A stretch of DNA of 64,000 nucleotides from a bacterium (lineage in GTDB: Bacteria > Actinomycetota > Acidimicrobiia > Spongiisociales > Spongiisociaceae): positions 1 through 64,000 of the forward strand of contig JAPOQZ010000013.1 in NCBI GenBank assembly GCA_026710435.1, read 5' to 3'. The position numbers were made by a program, and so were the translations under genes. Below, piece after piece: positions 37,540 through 46,380 of the stretch (its first letter is position 1; each line of letters opens with the position of its first letter). A model generated the notes under the pieces. The model ran no database searches. It was not told the origin of the DNA and saw only the letters and a list, made by a program, of their open reading frames with translations.

Positions 37540-38283
37540 ATGGACTTGAATGGGCAGGTGGCGTTGGTGACCGGAGGAGGGACAGGTCTCGGTCGGGAGA
37601 CAGCCCTCGAGCTTGCGAGAGCGGGGGCCCTCGTAGCTGTGAACTTCTCGAGGTCGCGGAAGGCAGCGGAGCGGGTCGTCGGCCAGATCGGTGATCTCGG
37701 AAGCAGGGCCATGGCCGTTCAGGCCGACATCACGGACCGTTCCGCAGTTTCTTCGATGGTGGAGTCGGTGGGGGAGGAGTTGGGACCGGTGGATATTCTC
37801 GTCAACAATGCGGGCACGACCCACTATCTCCCGTTTGAGGACCTCGAGTTGCTGGTGGAGGAGAAGTGGCGGCGGGTGATCGACGTGAATGTCACGGGTG
37901 CGTTCCTATGCTCCCAGGCGGTGGCTCCCGGGATGCGGGAACGAGGAGAGGGCAAGATCGTCAACGTGGCCTCCAATTCTGCTTTCACCAGTACCGGCAG
38001 TTCTATCCCGTACGTCGTATCGAAGGCGGCGCTGGTATCGCTCACTCGCTGCTTGGCCACAGCGCTGGCGCCCGAAGTCCAGGTCAACGCAGTGGCGCCC
38101 GGCTGGATGCTCACCGAATGGATCGACCGCCACCTGCCTCCGGAGCGAGCTCACGAGATCCGGTGCGGTGCGGTGCCCCTGGTTCCGGTGGAGGACGTGG
38201 TCCGGTCGCTGGTCAGCCTCATAACCAACGACTCGATCACGGGCGAGGTCACGGTGGTGGATCGCGGGGAGATGCTCGGTTAG
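37540..38283 (+). CDS. Short-chain dehydrogenase/reductase
   Basis: This 247-residue SDR oxidoreductase has the NAD(P)-binding TGGGTGLGRETALELA near the start, DILVNNAGTTHYL (about residue 86), the catalytic Ser in NVASNSAF and the Tyr-x3-Lys in YVVSKAALVSLTRCLA. The C-terminal VNAVAPGWMLTEW is family-typical. FabG-like reductases and sugar or steroid dehydrogenases are all possible. I chose ATG 37540 with AAGGGA 9 bases before it; the longer frame to 36973 has unrelated sequence. It may follow the class V aminotransferase in the same pathway. Confidence 0.88.
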   Translation: MDLNGQVALVTGGGTGLGRETALELARAGALVAVNFSRSRKAAERVVGQIGDLGSRAMAVQADITDRSAVSSMVESVGEELGPVDILVNNAGTTHYLPFEDLELLVEEKWRRVIDVNVTGAFLCSQAVAPGMRERGEGKIVNVASNSAFTSTGSSIPYVVSKAALVSLTRCLATALAPEVQVNAVAPGWMLTEWIDRHLPPERAHEIRCGAVPLVPVEDVVRSLVSLITNDSITGEVTVVDRGEMLG

Positions 38284-38299
38284 CCGGAGTCCCGGCCGA

Positions 38300-38938
38300 T
38301 CAGACGATGCGCCGGTTGCTCGCCCAGTGGGCCAGTTCGTAGCGGCTTGACAGTTGCAGCTTCCGTAACACGGCCGAGACGTGGGACTCGACCGTCTTCA
38401 CGCTGATGTACAGGCGCTTGGCCACCTGCTTGTACGGATAGCCGCGGGCGATGAGCCTCAGCACTTCCTTCTCTCGCGGGGTGAGGCGGTCCAGTTCCGG
38501 GTCGGACGGCGGCGGAACGTTGGACGCGAACGTGTCCAGAACGAAGCCGGCCAGCATGGGGGAGAAGACCGCGTCACCGTCGTGCACCCTCCTTATCGCG
38601 TCGGCGAGTTCGGTGGGTCCGATCGACTTGGTTACGTATCCCCTGGCGCCTGCCCGGATCATGGCGATCACGTCCTCGGCCGCGTCCGAAACGGAGAGGG
38701 CGAGGAACTTCACGTCGGGATTGGTTTCCAGGATGTTCTCCACCACGGCGAGTCCGCCTCCTCCGGGCATGTGGACGTCGACGAGGGCAACGTCCGGCGG
38801 TTCTTGCCGCAGCGCGTCGATTGCCTCGTCGACGTCCTGGGCGGCCCCGCTCAGGGTTATGCCGTCCCGGCCTGTCAGTTCGGCCTTCACTCCGGAGAGG
38901 AACAGCCGGTGGTCATCGACCACGAACACCTTGATCAT
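38300..38938 (-). CDS. LuxR/NarL-type response regulator
   Basis: This 212-residue regulator has a receiver domain (MIKVFVVDDHRLF, phospho-acceptor D54 in ALVDVHMPG, and the YVTKS switch lysine) and a C-terminal LuxR helix-turn-helix (LTPREKEVLRLIARGYPYKQVAKRLYISVKTVESHVSAVLRKLQL). It overlaps the preceding kinase gene by 4 bases (38935-38938), so the two form a coupled two-component system. The layout resembles LiaR/VraR-type envelope-stress regulators. Likely targets include the divergent PspC gene. Confidence 0.93.
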   Translation of the reverse strand: MIKVFVVDDHRLFLSGVKAELTGRDGITLSGAAQDVDEAIDALRQEPPDVALVDVHMPGGGGLAVVENILETNPDVKFLALSVSDAAEDVIAMIRAGARGYVTKSIGPTELADAIRRVHDGDAVFSPMLAGFVLDTFASNVPPPSDPELDRLTPREKEVLRLIARGYPYKQVAKRLYISVKTVESHVSAVLRKLQLSSRYELAHWASNRRIV

Positions 38939-40134
38939 TGTTCCTCCTTGGGCAGTCGGAGGTGAACTTCGGTTCCCTCCCCGGGTTCCGAGAAGACGGT
39001 TGCGGTCCCGCCGTGGCTCTCCATCCGGCCGAGTATCGATTCTGCGATTCCACGCCGGTCCGGAGCCACTTGGCTGGTGTCGAAGCCCCGTCCCAGGTCC
39101 GAGACCCACACATCGGATGAGCCCTCGGTCACTTCGGAGTAGACGGATACCTGTTCGGCGCCCGAATGCCGGGCGGCGTTGGTAAGAGCTTCCCCGGCTG
39201 CTGCCACCATAGCCCGGACATGGTCATCGACCGGGCGGTCACCGACTGTCACCAGTTCCACGGGGACGTCGAAGGTGTTCTCGATGCGGTCCACCTCCTT
39301 CTGCAGCGCGCGGGACAGTAGTTCTTGCCCGTCGGCAGGAGTGGAGTCGTACAGCCAGCGGCGTAGTTCCCGCTCCTGGACACGGGCCAGGGTGACCACT
39401 CGTCTGGGGTCGTCCGTGCGCTGGATCAGAGCGAGTGTCTGCAGAACCGAGTCGTGAAGATGGGCTGCCATGTCGGCTCGCTCCTCCTCTCGGATCCTCT
39501 TGCTCCGCTCAGCTCCCAGATCGGCTACCAGCCTCCACACCCACGGTCCGAACAGCACTGCCATCCCCACGCCCGTCACCAGCACTGCCAGCACCACCGT
39601 CTGGACCGCAGGGACCGCCGCGGCTCCCAGGATCGACACCCCTACCACGAGGAGCAATATCCCGATCACGGTGCGGCTCCGGAACCTGCCGCTGTTCGGG
39701 TCGAAGAGGGCCAGGATGGCGGAGCGTGGATCGATGTCGCGCCGGTCCATCAGGAAGGCCACGCCCAGAATCACCGCTGCCCCCGGCCACACCAGTTGAT
39801 CGCCGCTCCAGATGCCGATCGTCCGGAGAACCAGCAGACCACCCGCGAATATCAGGAGGTACCCGGCTCTGCGGTGCTCGCCTGCTTGCGGGGCAGGCAT
39901 CGCGTCCTCGGTTCGGTCCAGGGTCACAGCCCAAAGCACCAGGTAGACGATCAGTCCCATACCCCATATGAGAGCCAGGACCAGGAATACGGCCCGGACG
40001 TATAGGTCGGCGACACCGATCCGATCGGCGAGGCCCCCGGCTACACCGGCGATCAGGCGGCGGTCCCGACGCCGTGAGATCATGCCGCCAACGTGCTGGA
40101 GCCTGGAGGATCGTGCTGTTTGCATGCCGAGCAT
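38935..40134 (-). CDS. PspC-domain sensor histidine kinase
   Basis: The protein has an N-terminal PspC domain (RRLIAGVAGGLADRIGVADLYVRAVFLV) followed by four or more membrane segments (to about residue 210), then a HisKA_3-type phospho-acceptor EERADMAAHLHDSVLQTLALIQ and a GHKL ATPase domain with EALTNAARHSGA and SDLGRGFD. It fits DesK/LiaS-type kinases in Actinomycetota that sense membrane or wall stress. Starts are uncertain: ATG 40134 is used here, ATG 40083 starts exactly at the PspC domain, and a TTG at 40158 is also open. The response regulator overlaps its 3' end. Confidence 0.9.
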   Translation of the reverse strand: MLGMQTARSSRLQHVGGMISRRRDRRLIAGVAGGLADRIGVADLYVRAVFLVLALIWGMGLIVYLVLWAVTLDRTEDAMPAPQAGEHRRAGYLLIFAGGLLVLRTIGIWSGDQLVWPGAAVILGVAFLMDRRDIDPRSAILALFDPNSGRFRSRTVIGILLLVVGVSILGAAAVPAVQTVVLAVLVTGVGMAVLFGPWVWRLVADLGAERSKRIREEERADMAAHLHDSVLQTLALIQRTDDPRRVVTLARVQERELRRWLYDSTPADGQELLSRALQKEVDRIENTFDVPVELVTVGDRPVDDHVRAMVAAAGEALTNAARHSGAEQVSVYSEVTEGSSDVWVSDLGRGFDTSQVAPDRRGIAESILGRMESHGGTATVFSEPGEGTEVHLRLPKEEQ

Positions 40135-40256
40135 TGTCTCACTGCACGGGTATGGCAAACAACCGGTGACATACCCGTACTGGTCCTAAGGCACTCAGGG
40201 ATGGACCAGGGTGATACCCCATAGACAACCCGCGTCGCTCGGCGCATAGTTGGAGC

Positions 40257-41816
40257 ATGACTAACAGAACTACATCACTTCATCGGCCTGACGAGGGCCG
40301 CTGGCTGGCCGGGGTCGCGTCCGGTCTGGGTCTCCGCTTCGGAGTACCCGTATGGATCAATCGAATCGCCTTCGCCTTGCTCTGCTTCGCGGGCGGGCTG
40401 GGCGCTCTCCTGTACGTAGCGGGCTGGCTGCTGATCCCGCGCGAGGGCGAGGCCGATGCGATCGTGCAGGGCTGGTTGGGAACCGGCCAGGCCCGACGGT
40501 GGGTCGGAGTGACTCTCGTCGGTCTCGCCGTCATCATCATGGCCAGCGAGACCGGGCTCATCAGGAGCGACCTGGCCTTCGCCGTTGTCCTGATCGGCCT
40601 CGGCGTGATGCTCTACCGCGGAGATCTGAGTCGGGAACATCACCAGCAGGATGTGGCCCCTTCATCCTCCGAGGCTGCCGCATCCGCCTCCGAGCAGGCC
40701 AAGCCCCCGGTATCCGAGGATGCGCCATCAGGTCGAACTCCACCCGAGTCGCCCGCCCCAACGCCTCCATCGGTTGCGGAGACCTCGTATCTCGGAAGGG
40801 TAACGGTGGGACTCGCGGTGCTTGCACTGGGAGTCCTCGGTCTGATGGATAGCGTGATTCCCGGCTTCCATCCCCAGTTCCGCCATTACGTCGCTCTGTT
40901 CGTGGTGGTCATAGGAGTGGGCCTGATCGTAGGAGCTTGGTTCGGCCGCCCGGGGAGTCTGATCGTGCTCGGCCTCCTCCTGGTACCGTTTCTGGTCCTG
41001 TCCCCACTGGTGGACCTGATCGACCGGAGGTCGTCGTTCGAGTTCGACTTCACGATGAGCGAGCGCTCCATCCACCGGCCGGGTTCCGTAGCGGGAATAC
41101 TCGATGAATACGATCTGGGTGTCGGCTCGTTGCTCATCGACCTCAGGAACGTTGACTTCGATGGCCGCACGGTAGCGACCGAGGTCGATCTAGGAATCGG
41201 CGGGCTGACTGTTTACCTTCCCGACGGTGTGTCGGCCACGGTGTACGGCGACGTGGGCGTGGGGGAATTGCTGGTTGGCTCCCAGAGATACAACGGACTT
41301 CTTGGAGTCAGTGGCGTCTACCACTTGGACGGGTCCGAGGGCATGCTGGTGCTCGAGGCAGATGTAGGTATCGGCCATGTCGAGGTCATTTCGCGCCCGG
41401 TCCCCGACTCGGCCCTGCCCCTAAGCACGCCCGAACCCCCCAGGATGTCCGAGCCTCGGCGCGGCGACGGTACGTCCGTTAGAGAGCATTATCGGATCGA
41501 GCACGGAGCACACCTTCGCGACAGCTACGCCCTGGATGATGGTTCGCTGCTGCTCGACCTTGGGGAACTATTCCTCGAGGATGACAGGCGCGTTCGCGTC
41601 AACGTGGACTACGGCGAGGTCTGGGTGATCCTCCCGCGAAACCTGGGCCTGCGGATTACGAGCCAGGTGGACGATGGTCGACTCACCATGTTCGACGAAA
41701 TACAGGAAGGTTCCAATCTGAGTGCGAAACATACGACTCTGGTGGCCGACGCCCACCAGCTCACGCTGGACATCCGTCTCGACGAAGGAAGTGTGATAGT
41801 GGAGGAGAAGAGATGA
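40257..41816 (+). CDS. PspC/LiaF-like membrane protein
   Basis: This 519-residue protein starts with a PspC domain (EGRWLAGVASGLGLRFGVPVWINRIAFALLCF) and continues with several membrane segments (about 50-110, 180-260). The C-terminal 260 residues are beta-rich with repeated LDLGxGxLxVxLP patterns, the toast-rack domain of LiaF/DUF2154 proteins. LiaF restrains the LiaS kinase in Firmicutes, and here the gene is divergent from a PspC kinase/regulator pair, so it is a good candidate for the modulator of that system. A CATAGT box 6 bases before the ATG suggests a leaderless start. Confidence 0.78.
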   Translation: MTNRTTSLHRPDEGRWLAGVASGLGLRFGVPVWINRIAFALLCFAGGLGALLYVAGWLLIPREGEADAIVQGWLGTGQARRWVGVTLVGLAVIIMASETGLIRSDLAFAVVLIGLGVMLYRGDLSREHHQQDVAPSSSEAAASASEQAKPPVSEDAPSGRTPPESPAPTPPSVAETSYLGRVTVGLAVLALGVLGLMDSVIPGFHPQFRHYVALFVVVIGVGLIVGAWFGRPGSLIVLGLLLVPFLVLSPLVDLIDRRSSFEFDFTMSERSIHRPGSVAGILDEYDLGVGSLLIDLRNVDFDGRTVATEVDLGIGGLTVYLPDGVSATVYGDVGVGELLVGSQRYNGLLGVSGVYHLDGSEGMLVLEADVGIGHVEVISRPVPDSALPLSTPEPPRMSEPRRGDGTSVREHYRIEHGAHLRDSYALDDGSLLLDLGELFLEDDRRVRVNVDYGEVWVILPRNLGLRITSQVDDGRLTMFDEIQEGSNLSAKHTTLVADAHQLTLDIRLDEGSVIVEEKR

Positions 41817-42136
41817 AACGTCATTCAGTCAATGTGTTCTCGTTGGTGTTCGGAGTGTTACTGATCATGGCAGCTGCCTGGATCGCCTTTCCGATGCGAG
41901 GATGGTTGTTCGGCACTCCGCATTGGCTCTTGCCCGTGGCGGTGATCCTGGTGGGTGCCGCGCTGATGAGCCCCCTGTTCACCTCCAGGAAAGAAAATGG
42001 GAGGGGTCGCGAGGAGAGCGGCGATGCTGGTTCGCCAATGGAGGCAAACGAGAGCCGTCCGGGTAAGGAGTCGACATCGGAAGGGACCACGGACGAGCGC
42101 GACGGCGCTGCCTCGGATGTAGCGGCCGAGGCCTAG
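41813..42136 (+). CDS. Small membrane protein after the PspC/LiaF gene
   Basis: This 107-residue protein has two hydrophobic segments (about 8-28 and 38-56) and a charged, Glu/Ser-rich tail of about 45 residues. It overlaps the PspC/LiaF-like gene by 4 bases and the stop of the next (minus-strand) gene by 4, so it is part of the stress locus operon. No family motif was recognised. Confidence 0.6.
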   Translation: MKRHSVNVFSLVFGVLLIMAAAWIAFPMRGWLFGTPHWLLPVAVILVGAALMSPLFTSRKENGRGREESGDAGSPMEANESRPGKESTSEGTTDERDGAASDVAAEA

Positions 42137-43248
42137 TCCTTCCCCGGAGCCTCCTGTTGGCCCTCACCGGCGCCTCCTCCCGAGCCGGTGAGGGCCACCA
42201 ACGTCTCTCGTCGCTCGTCGGAACTCTCCACCTCGTCCGGAAAGTGGCAAGCGACCGCCCCAGAGGCGCCATCCTCGTCCGCCGGCGTCAGGGGGGCCAC
42301 CTCGGTCGTGCAGATGCCTGGGTTGCCCAGGTTCTTCCGGAGCCAGCAGCGGGTGTGGAACCGGCAGCCGCTGGGCGGGTCGGCCGGACTCGGTACGTCA
42401 CCCGCCAGCACGATGCGCCGGCGGGTCGCTTCAGCCTCAGTGTCGGGAATGGGAGCAGACGACAGCAGCGCCACCGTGTAGGGGTGGAGCGGAGCCCGGT
42501 AGAGGTCCTCGGTGGGCCGCAACTCGACGATCTTGCCGAGGTACATCACGCCCACCCGGTCGGTCACCTGGCGCACGAGGGCGAGGTCGTGAGCGATGAC
42601 CAGGTAGGTCAGGTCGAACTCGCCTTGGAGGTCACTGAGAAGGTTCAGTATCTGGGCGCGGATGCTCACATCGAGAGCGCTCACGGGCTCGTCGGCGATG
42701 ATCAAGTCCGGTTGCAGGGCCATGGCCCGGGCGATGGCGATCCGCTGGCGCTGGCCTCCGCTGAACGCATGGGGGTAGCGACCGGCGGCGTCGGGTGGCA
42801 ACCCGACCGTGTCGAGCAGTTCGGACACCCGTGCCCTGCGTTCCGCCGCCGTTCCCTGGCGGTGGATGACAAGCGGCTCTGCCACGATCCGCTCCACCGT
42901 CCGCTTCGGGTTGAGGCTCGAGAACGGGTCCTGAAAGACGGGTTGCATCCGGCGCCGAATCAGTCTGAGTTCTCGACGAGAGACGGTTGACAGATCGACA
43001 CCATCGAACCGGATACGTCCCTCCGTAGGATCGAGGAGCTTGAGGATGGCCCGAGCCGTAGTTGTCTTGCCACATCCCGACTCGCCAACCAGTCCCAGGG
43101 TCTCCCCACGGTGCACGGAGAAGGTGATCCCATCCACCGCCTTGATGAAACCGCGCCCGCGGGCCGACCGTCCCCGACCGCCCGGAAACCAGACCCGCAG
43201 GTCCTCGACCATGACGAGGGCCGGACTCTTGCCTGTTTCCGTACTCAT
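42133..43248 (-). CDS. Oligopeptide/dipeptide ABC transporter ATPase (DppF/OppF-like)
   Basis: This 371-residue ATPase powers import by the neighbouring permeases. It has Walker [16 protein letters not shown], signature [17 protein letters not shown], Walker [14 protein letters not shown] and the OppF C-terminal extension with [14 protein letters not shown], whose Cys residues are typical of this subfamily. A DppD/OppD-like gene lies 19 bp upstream. The full set on this strand is substrate-binding protein, two permeases and two ATPases, in that order of transcription. Confidence 0.93.
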   Translation of the reverse strand: MSTETGKSPALVMVEDLRVWFPGGRGRSARGRGFIKAVDGITFSVHRGETLGLVGESGCGKTTTARAILKLLDPTEGRIRFDGVDLSTVSRRELRLIRRRMQPVFQDPFSSLNPKRTVERIVAEPLVIHRQGTAAERRARVSELLDTVGLPPDAAGRYPHAFSGGQRQRIAIARAMALQPDLIIADEPVSALDVSIRAQILNLLSDLQGEFDLTYLVIAHDLALVRQVTDRVGVMYLGKIVELRPTEDLYRAPLHPYTVALLSSAPIPDTEAEATRRRIVLAGDVPSPADPPSGCRFHTRCWLRKNLGNPGICTTEVAPLTPADEDGASGAVACHFPDEVESSDERRETLVALTGSGGGAGEGQQEAPGKD

Positions 43249-43267
43249 GGACTGCGTCCTCGTTCTG

Positions 43268-44341
43268 TCATGTCACGGGCGGTCCTGAAGGGTTCCAGCA
43301 GGCGGTCAGGTGCGGGCTCGCCGGTCCCGGAACCTGGATTCCATCTTTTTCCCGGATAGACGTCATGTCCCAGCCATTGGCGGCGGCCCGTCGAGCGGTG
43401 GGTATGGTCATCAGCGGGGGGTCCTCAGTTGCGCATCGGTCGATCCTGGAGGGGCATCGGGGAGCGAAGGGACAACCCTTGACGGGACGGGTCGGATCGG
43501 GAGGTTGTCCCTCGATCGTCACGAGCCGCTCCTGGCGGACGTCGATGCGGGGTAGCGACCTGTGAAGGGCCACGGTGTACGGATGGGACGCCCGGGTAAA
43601 CACATCCGCGGTGGTGGAGGACTCGACAATACGCCCCGCGTACATCACCATCACCCGCTGGGTCACCCCGGCCACCACGCCGAGATCGTGGGTTATGAGC
43701 AACATCGTGGTCCGGTGCTCTGAGGTCAACTCATCGAGGAGTTCCAGTATCTGGGCCTGAACCGTCACATCGAGGGCGGTGGTCGGCTCGTCCGCGATCA
43801 GGAGCGCCGGCCTCGGCGCCACAGCCATGGCGATGACCGCTCTCTGGCGCATGCCTCCGGAGAATTGATGGGGATAATCGGAGAGACGCTCGTCCGCATT
43901 GGGGACTCCTACACTTCCCAGAAGTTGGGCTGCCTGCCGGCGCGCCGCCCGTGCGCCGAGTCTCTTGTGCTTGCGAAGGACCTCGGCGAGTTGCTTGCCA
44001 ATCGTGAGGACCGGGTTGAGAGAGCTGAAGGGGTCCTGGTAGACGATCCCTATCTGGTCTCCCCGGACCTCCCGGAGCTCGCGCTCGGTGAGTCGCATCA
44101 GGGCGGTGCCGTCCAGAGTCACGGTCCCAGACACGTCCGCATATTCGGGCAGCAGCCGTGCCAGAGCGAGAGCTCCGGCACTTTTTCCCGACCCGCTCTC
44201 GCCCACGAGCCCCACCTGTTCGCCGACGGCCAGGTCGTAGGAGACCGCCCGGACCGCCCGGACCGCCCGGACCGAGGACTCCGCCCGGAATGTAACGCTC
44301 AGATCCCTCACCGACAGCAGAGTTCGCTCCTGCTCGGACAT
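43268..44341 (-). CDS. Oligopeptide/dipeptide ABC transporter ATPase (DppD/OppD-like)
   Basis: This ATPase has Walker [20 protein letters not shown], signature [16 protein letters not shown], Walker [13 protein letters not shown] and the C-terminal [16 protein letters not shown] of the OppD/DppD subfamily. I chose ATG 44341 (MSEQERTLL) with GGGAG 8 bases upstream; longer starts at 44356 or beyond exist. Residues 18-27 hold a tandem [10 protein letters not shown] encoded by 9-bp repeats at about 44247-44275, an in-frame expansion near the first beta-strand that looks recent. Confidence 0.9.
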   Translation of the reverse strand: MSEQERTLLSVRDLSVTFRAESSVRAVRAVRAVSYDLAVGEQVGLVGESGSGKSAGALALARLLPEYADVSGTVTLDGTALMRLTERELREVRGDQIGIVYQDPFSSLNPVLTIGKQLAEVLRKHKRLGARAARRQAAQLLGSVGVPNADERLSDYPHQFSGGMRQRAVIAMAVAPRPALLIADEPTTALDVTVQAQILELLDELTSEHRTTMLLITHDLGVVAGVTQRVMVMYAGRIVESSTTADVFTRASHPYTVALHRSLPRIDVRQERLVTIEGQPPDPTRPVKGCPFAPRCPSRIDRCATEDPPLMTIPTARRAAANGWDMTSIREKDGIQVPGPASPHLTACWNPSGPPVT

Positions 44342-44363
44342 CTTGGCCGCTCCCATACCAGGC

Positions 44364-45242
44364 TCAGCGAACGGGGGCTTCATGCACCGACCGGGTAACG
44401 ATGCCGCCCGCGAAGTTGATGGCCGACACGAATAGCAGCAGGGCAACGCCCGGGCTGAGGATGAACCACCAGTGGGTGGGGTACTGGAGTGCCTCCCGGA
44501 TCATGTACCCCCACTCGGGCGTCGGGGGCGAGACTCCGAGGCCCAGGAAGCCGAGCGTGGAGCCGGCCAGGATGGCGTAGCCGACGTCGAGCACGAAGAT
44601 CGTTTTCATCACCCCGAAGCTGTTGGGCAGCACCGTCCGTAGCAGGTTGCGTATCGGTCCCGCTCCCAGCGCACGCGAAGCAGTCACGAACTCGCGCTCC
44701 TTGACCACGATGACCTGCCCTCGGACCAGCCGGGCGTAGACCGGCCACCAGGCTACCGAGATGGCGATGATCACGTTCCGGACGGTCGGCCCCAGCGCCG
44801 CGGAGATGAGCAGGGCCAGCATGATGGAGGGGAAGGACAGGAAGATGTCGACGATCCGCATCATCACCGCGTCGACCATCCCACCGGCGTACCCGGACAC
44901 CGCGCCGTACAGCACTCCGACGGCACCCGCCGTCAACAGAACGAAGACTCCGATCACCAGCGACACCCGACCTCCGTAGAGGATCCGCGACCAGAGGTCG
45001 CGGCCCAGGTTGTCGGTGCCGAGCCAGTGTTCGCCACTCGGATCGGCTAGGGCGGACGTCAGGTCCTGCGCGAGCGGGTCGGGGGCCACGAGGGGGGCGG
45101 CGGCGACCGCCGCGACGATCACCAGGATCACCACCAGGCCGTAGGTCTCGAGGAACGTGCGCGGTCGAAGCGATTCCAACGTCGTGCCGAGGCGGGTCGG
45201 CACGATAGCCTCCTCGAGACGGCGTAGCCGGCCTAGGGTCAT
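44364..45242 (-). CDS. Oligopeptide/dipeptide ABC transporter permease (DppC/OppC-like)
   Basis: This 292-residue permease starts MTLGRLRRLEEAIVPTRLG, has a soluble N-terminal tail with APDPLAQDLTSALADPSGEHWLGTDNLGRD, the OppC_N signature, and six membrane segments. The EAA coupling loop is ASRALGAGPIRNLLRTVLPN. Start at 45242; the stop codon of the upstream permease gene overlaps it (45239-45242), as usual for coupled permease pairs. Confidence 0.92.
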   Translation of the reverse strand: MTLGRLRRLEEAIVPTRLGTTLESLRPRTFLETYGLVVILVIVAAVAAAPLVAPDPLAQDLTSALADPSGEHWLGTDNLGRDLWSRILYGGRVSLVIGVFVLLTAGAVGVLYGAVSGYAGGMVDAVMMRIVDIFLSFPSIMLALLISAALGPTVRNVIIAISVAWWPVYARLVRGQVIVVKEREFVTASRALGAGPIRNLLRTVLPNSFGVMKTIFVLDVGYAILAGSTLGFLGLGVSPPTPEWGYMIREALQYPTHWWFILSPGVALLLFVSAINFAGGIVTRSVHEAPVR

Positions 45243-46276
45243 GACTTCAGGCCGTCGCGAACCCGCGGGTCGGCCACCGTGTAGAGCATGTCGACCGCCA
45301 GGTTTGCCAGGACGTAGGCGAGGCTGATCACCAGAACCACGCCGGCAATGGCGTTGAGGTCCAGGCGGGTGGCGGCCGAGAAGGCGTACTGGCCGAGGCC
45401 GGGCCAGCCCACCACGTGTTCGACCACGATGATCCCCGTGAGGAGTGACCCGAAGGCGAGGCCCGAGAGCGTGATCACCGGGATCACCGCGTTGCGCAAC
45501 GCATGACGGTAGAGGACCAAACGCCGGCGCAGACCCTTGCCGCGGGCGGTGCGGACGTAATCGGACTCCAGCGCGTCGACCATCTCGGAGCGGACCACCC
45601 GGGCGAAGTAGAAGCCGATCACCAGACCCAACACCAAGGCGGGGTACGCCAGGTGGTGCAGGGTGTCGAGGAGGACGTCCCATTGGCGGGCCAGAATGGA
45701 GTCGACGGTCACCATCCCGGTCACCTCCGGCGGAGGGCGGGTGAAGATGTCCAACTGTCCTGGCCCGGCCGCCCAGCCCAGCCGCCCATAGAAGACGGTG
45801 AACCCGACGATAGCCAGCCAGAAGACCGGTACCGAGATCGCCAGGGTGGATACCACCTTGAAGGCCGTGTCCCATAAACCTCCCCGGCGAGCCGCCGCGA
45901 ACACGCCGAGCGGGATACCGAAGACGAAGGCGACCAACAGGGCCGCTACCACAAGTTCGATGGTGGGGGGGACCACGTTGGCGAGATCGGTGCTGACCGC
46001 ACGCGCCGAGTGGCTCGATTCGCCCATGTCACCCTGCAGGAGGTTGGTCAGGTAGATCCAGTAGCGCTCCGGGATCGGTTTGTCCCATCCCCAGCGGGCG
46101 TTGAGGGCGTCGATGATGGCCTGTTCCGCCGCGTCGGACTGGGCGGCTCCCCTACCTCCCAGGTAGGCCGCCACCGGGTCGACGGGAATCAGTTGGGATA
46201 CGAAGAAGGTGATACAGGTCATGCCCAGCAGCACGAACGGGGCCAGGGCCAGGCGCCGTAACACGAACCAGCGCAT
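45239..46276 (-). CDS. Oligopeptide/dipeptide ABC transporter permease (DppB/OppB-like)
   Basis: This 345-residue permease starts MRWFVLRRLALAPFVLLGMTCITFFVSQLIPVDP, the typical DppB N-terminus. Six membrane segments follow, with the coupling loop VRTARGKGLRRRLVLYRHALRNAVIPVI. It is the first permease gene of the operon. A strong hairpin (46319-46351) separates it from the substrate-binding protein gene upstream. Confidence 0.93.
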   Translation of the reverse strand: MRWFVLRRLALAPFVLLGMTCITFFVSQLIPVDPVAAYLGGRGAAQSDAAEQAIIDALNARWGWDKPIPERYWIYLTNLLQGDMGESSHSARAVSTDLANVVPPTIELVVAALLVAFVFGIPLGVFAAARRGGLWDTAFKVVSTLAISVPVFWLAIVGFTVFYGRLGWAAGPGQLDIFTRPPPEVTGMVTVDSILARQWDVLLDTLHHLAYPALVLGLVIGFYFARVVRSEMVDALESDYVRTARGKGLRRRLVLYRHALRNAVIPVITLSGLAFGSLLTGIIVVEHVVGWPGLGQYAFSAATRLDLNAIAGVVLVISLAYVLANLAVDMLYTVADPRVRDGLKS

Positions 46277-46318
46277 CTCAACTCCTCCGGGTCATGGTGC
46301 TAGACGCATGGGAGGGAG

Positions 46319-46351
46319 ATCGGGGGGCGACCGGCTGTGCCGCCCCCCGAT
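46319..46351. terminator. Intercistronic stem-loop between transporter genes
   Basis: ATCGGGGGGCG and CGCCCCCCGAT form a perfect 11-bp stem with an 11-base loop. It lies between the substrate-binding protein gene and the permease gene on the same strand. Such stems often stop most transcripts or protect the upstream mRNA, giving more binding protein than permease. Confidence 0.7.
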
Positions 46352-46380
46352 AGGTTGTCCAGAGTCCTGCGATAGCTCGA

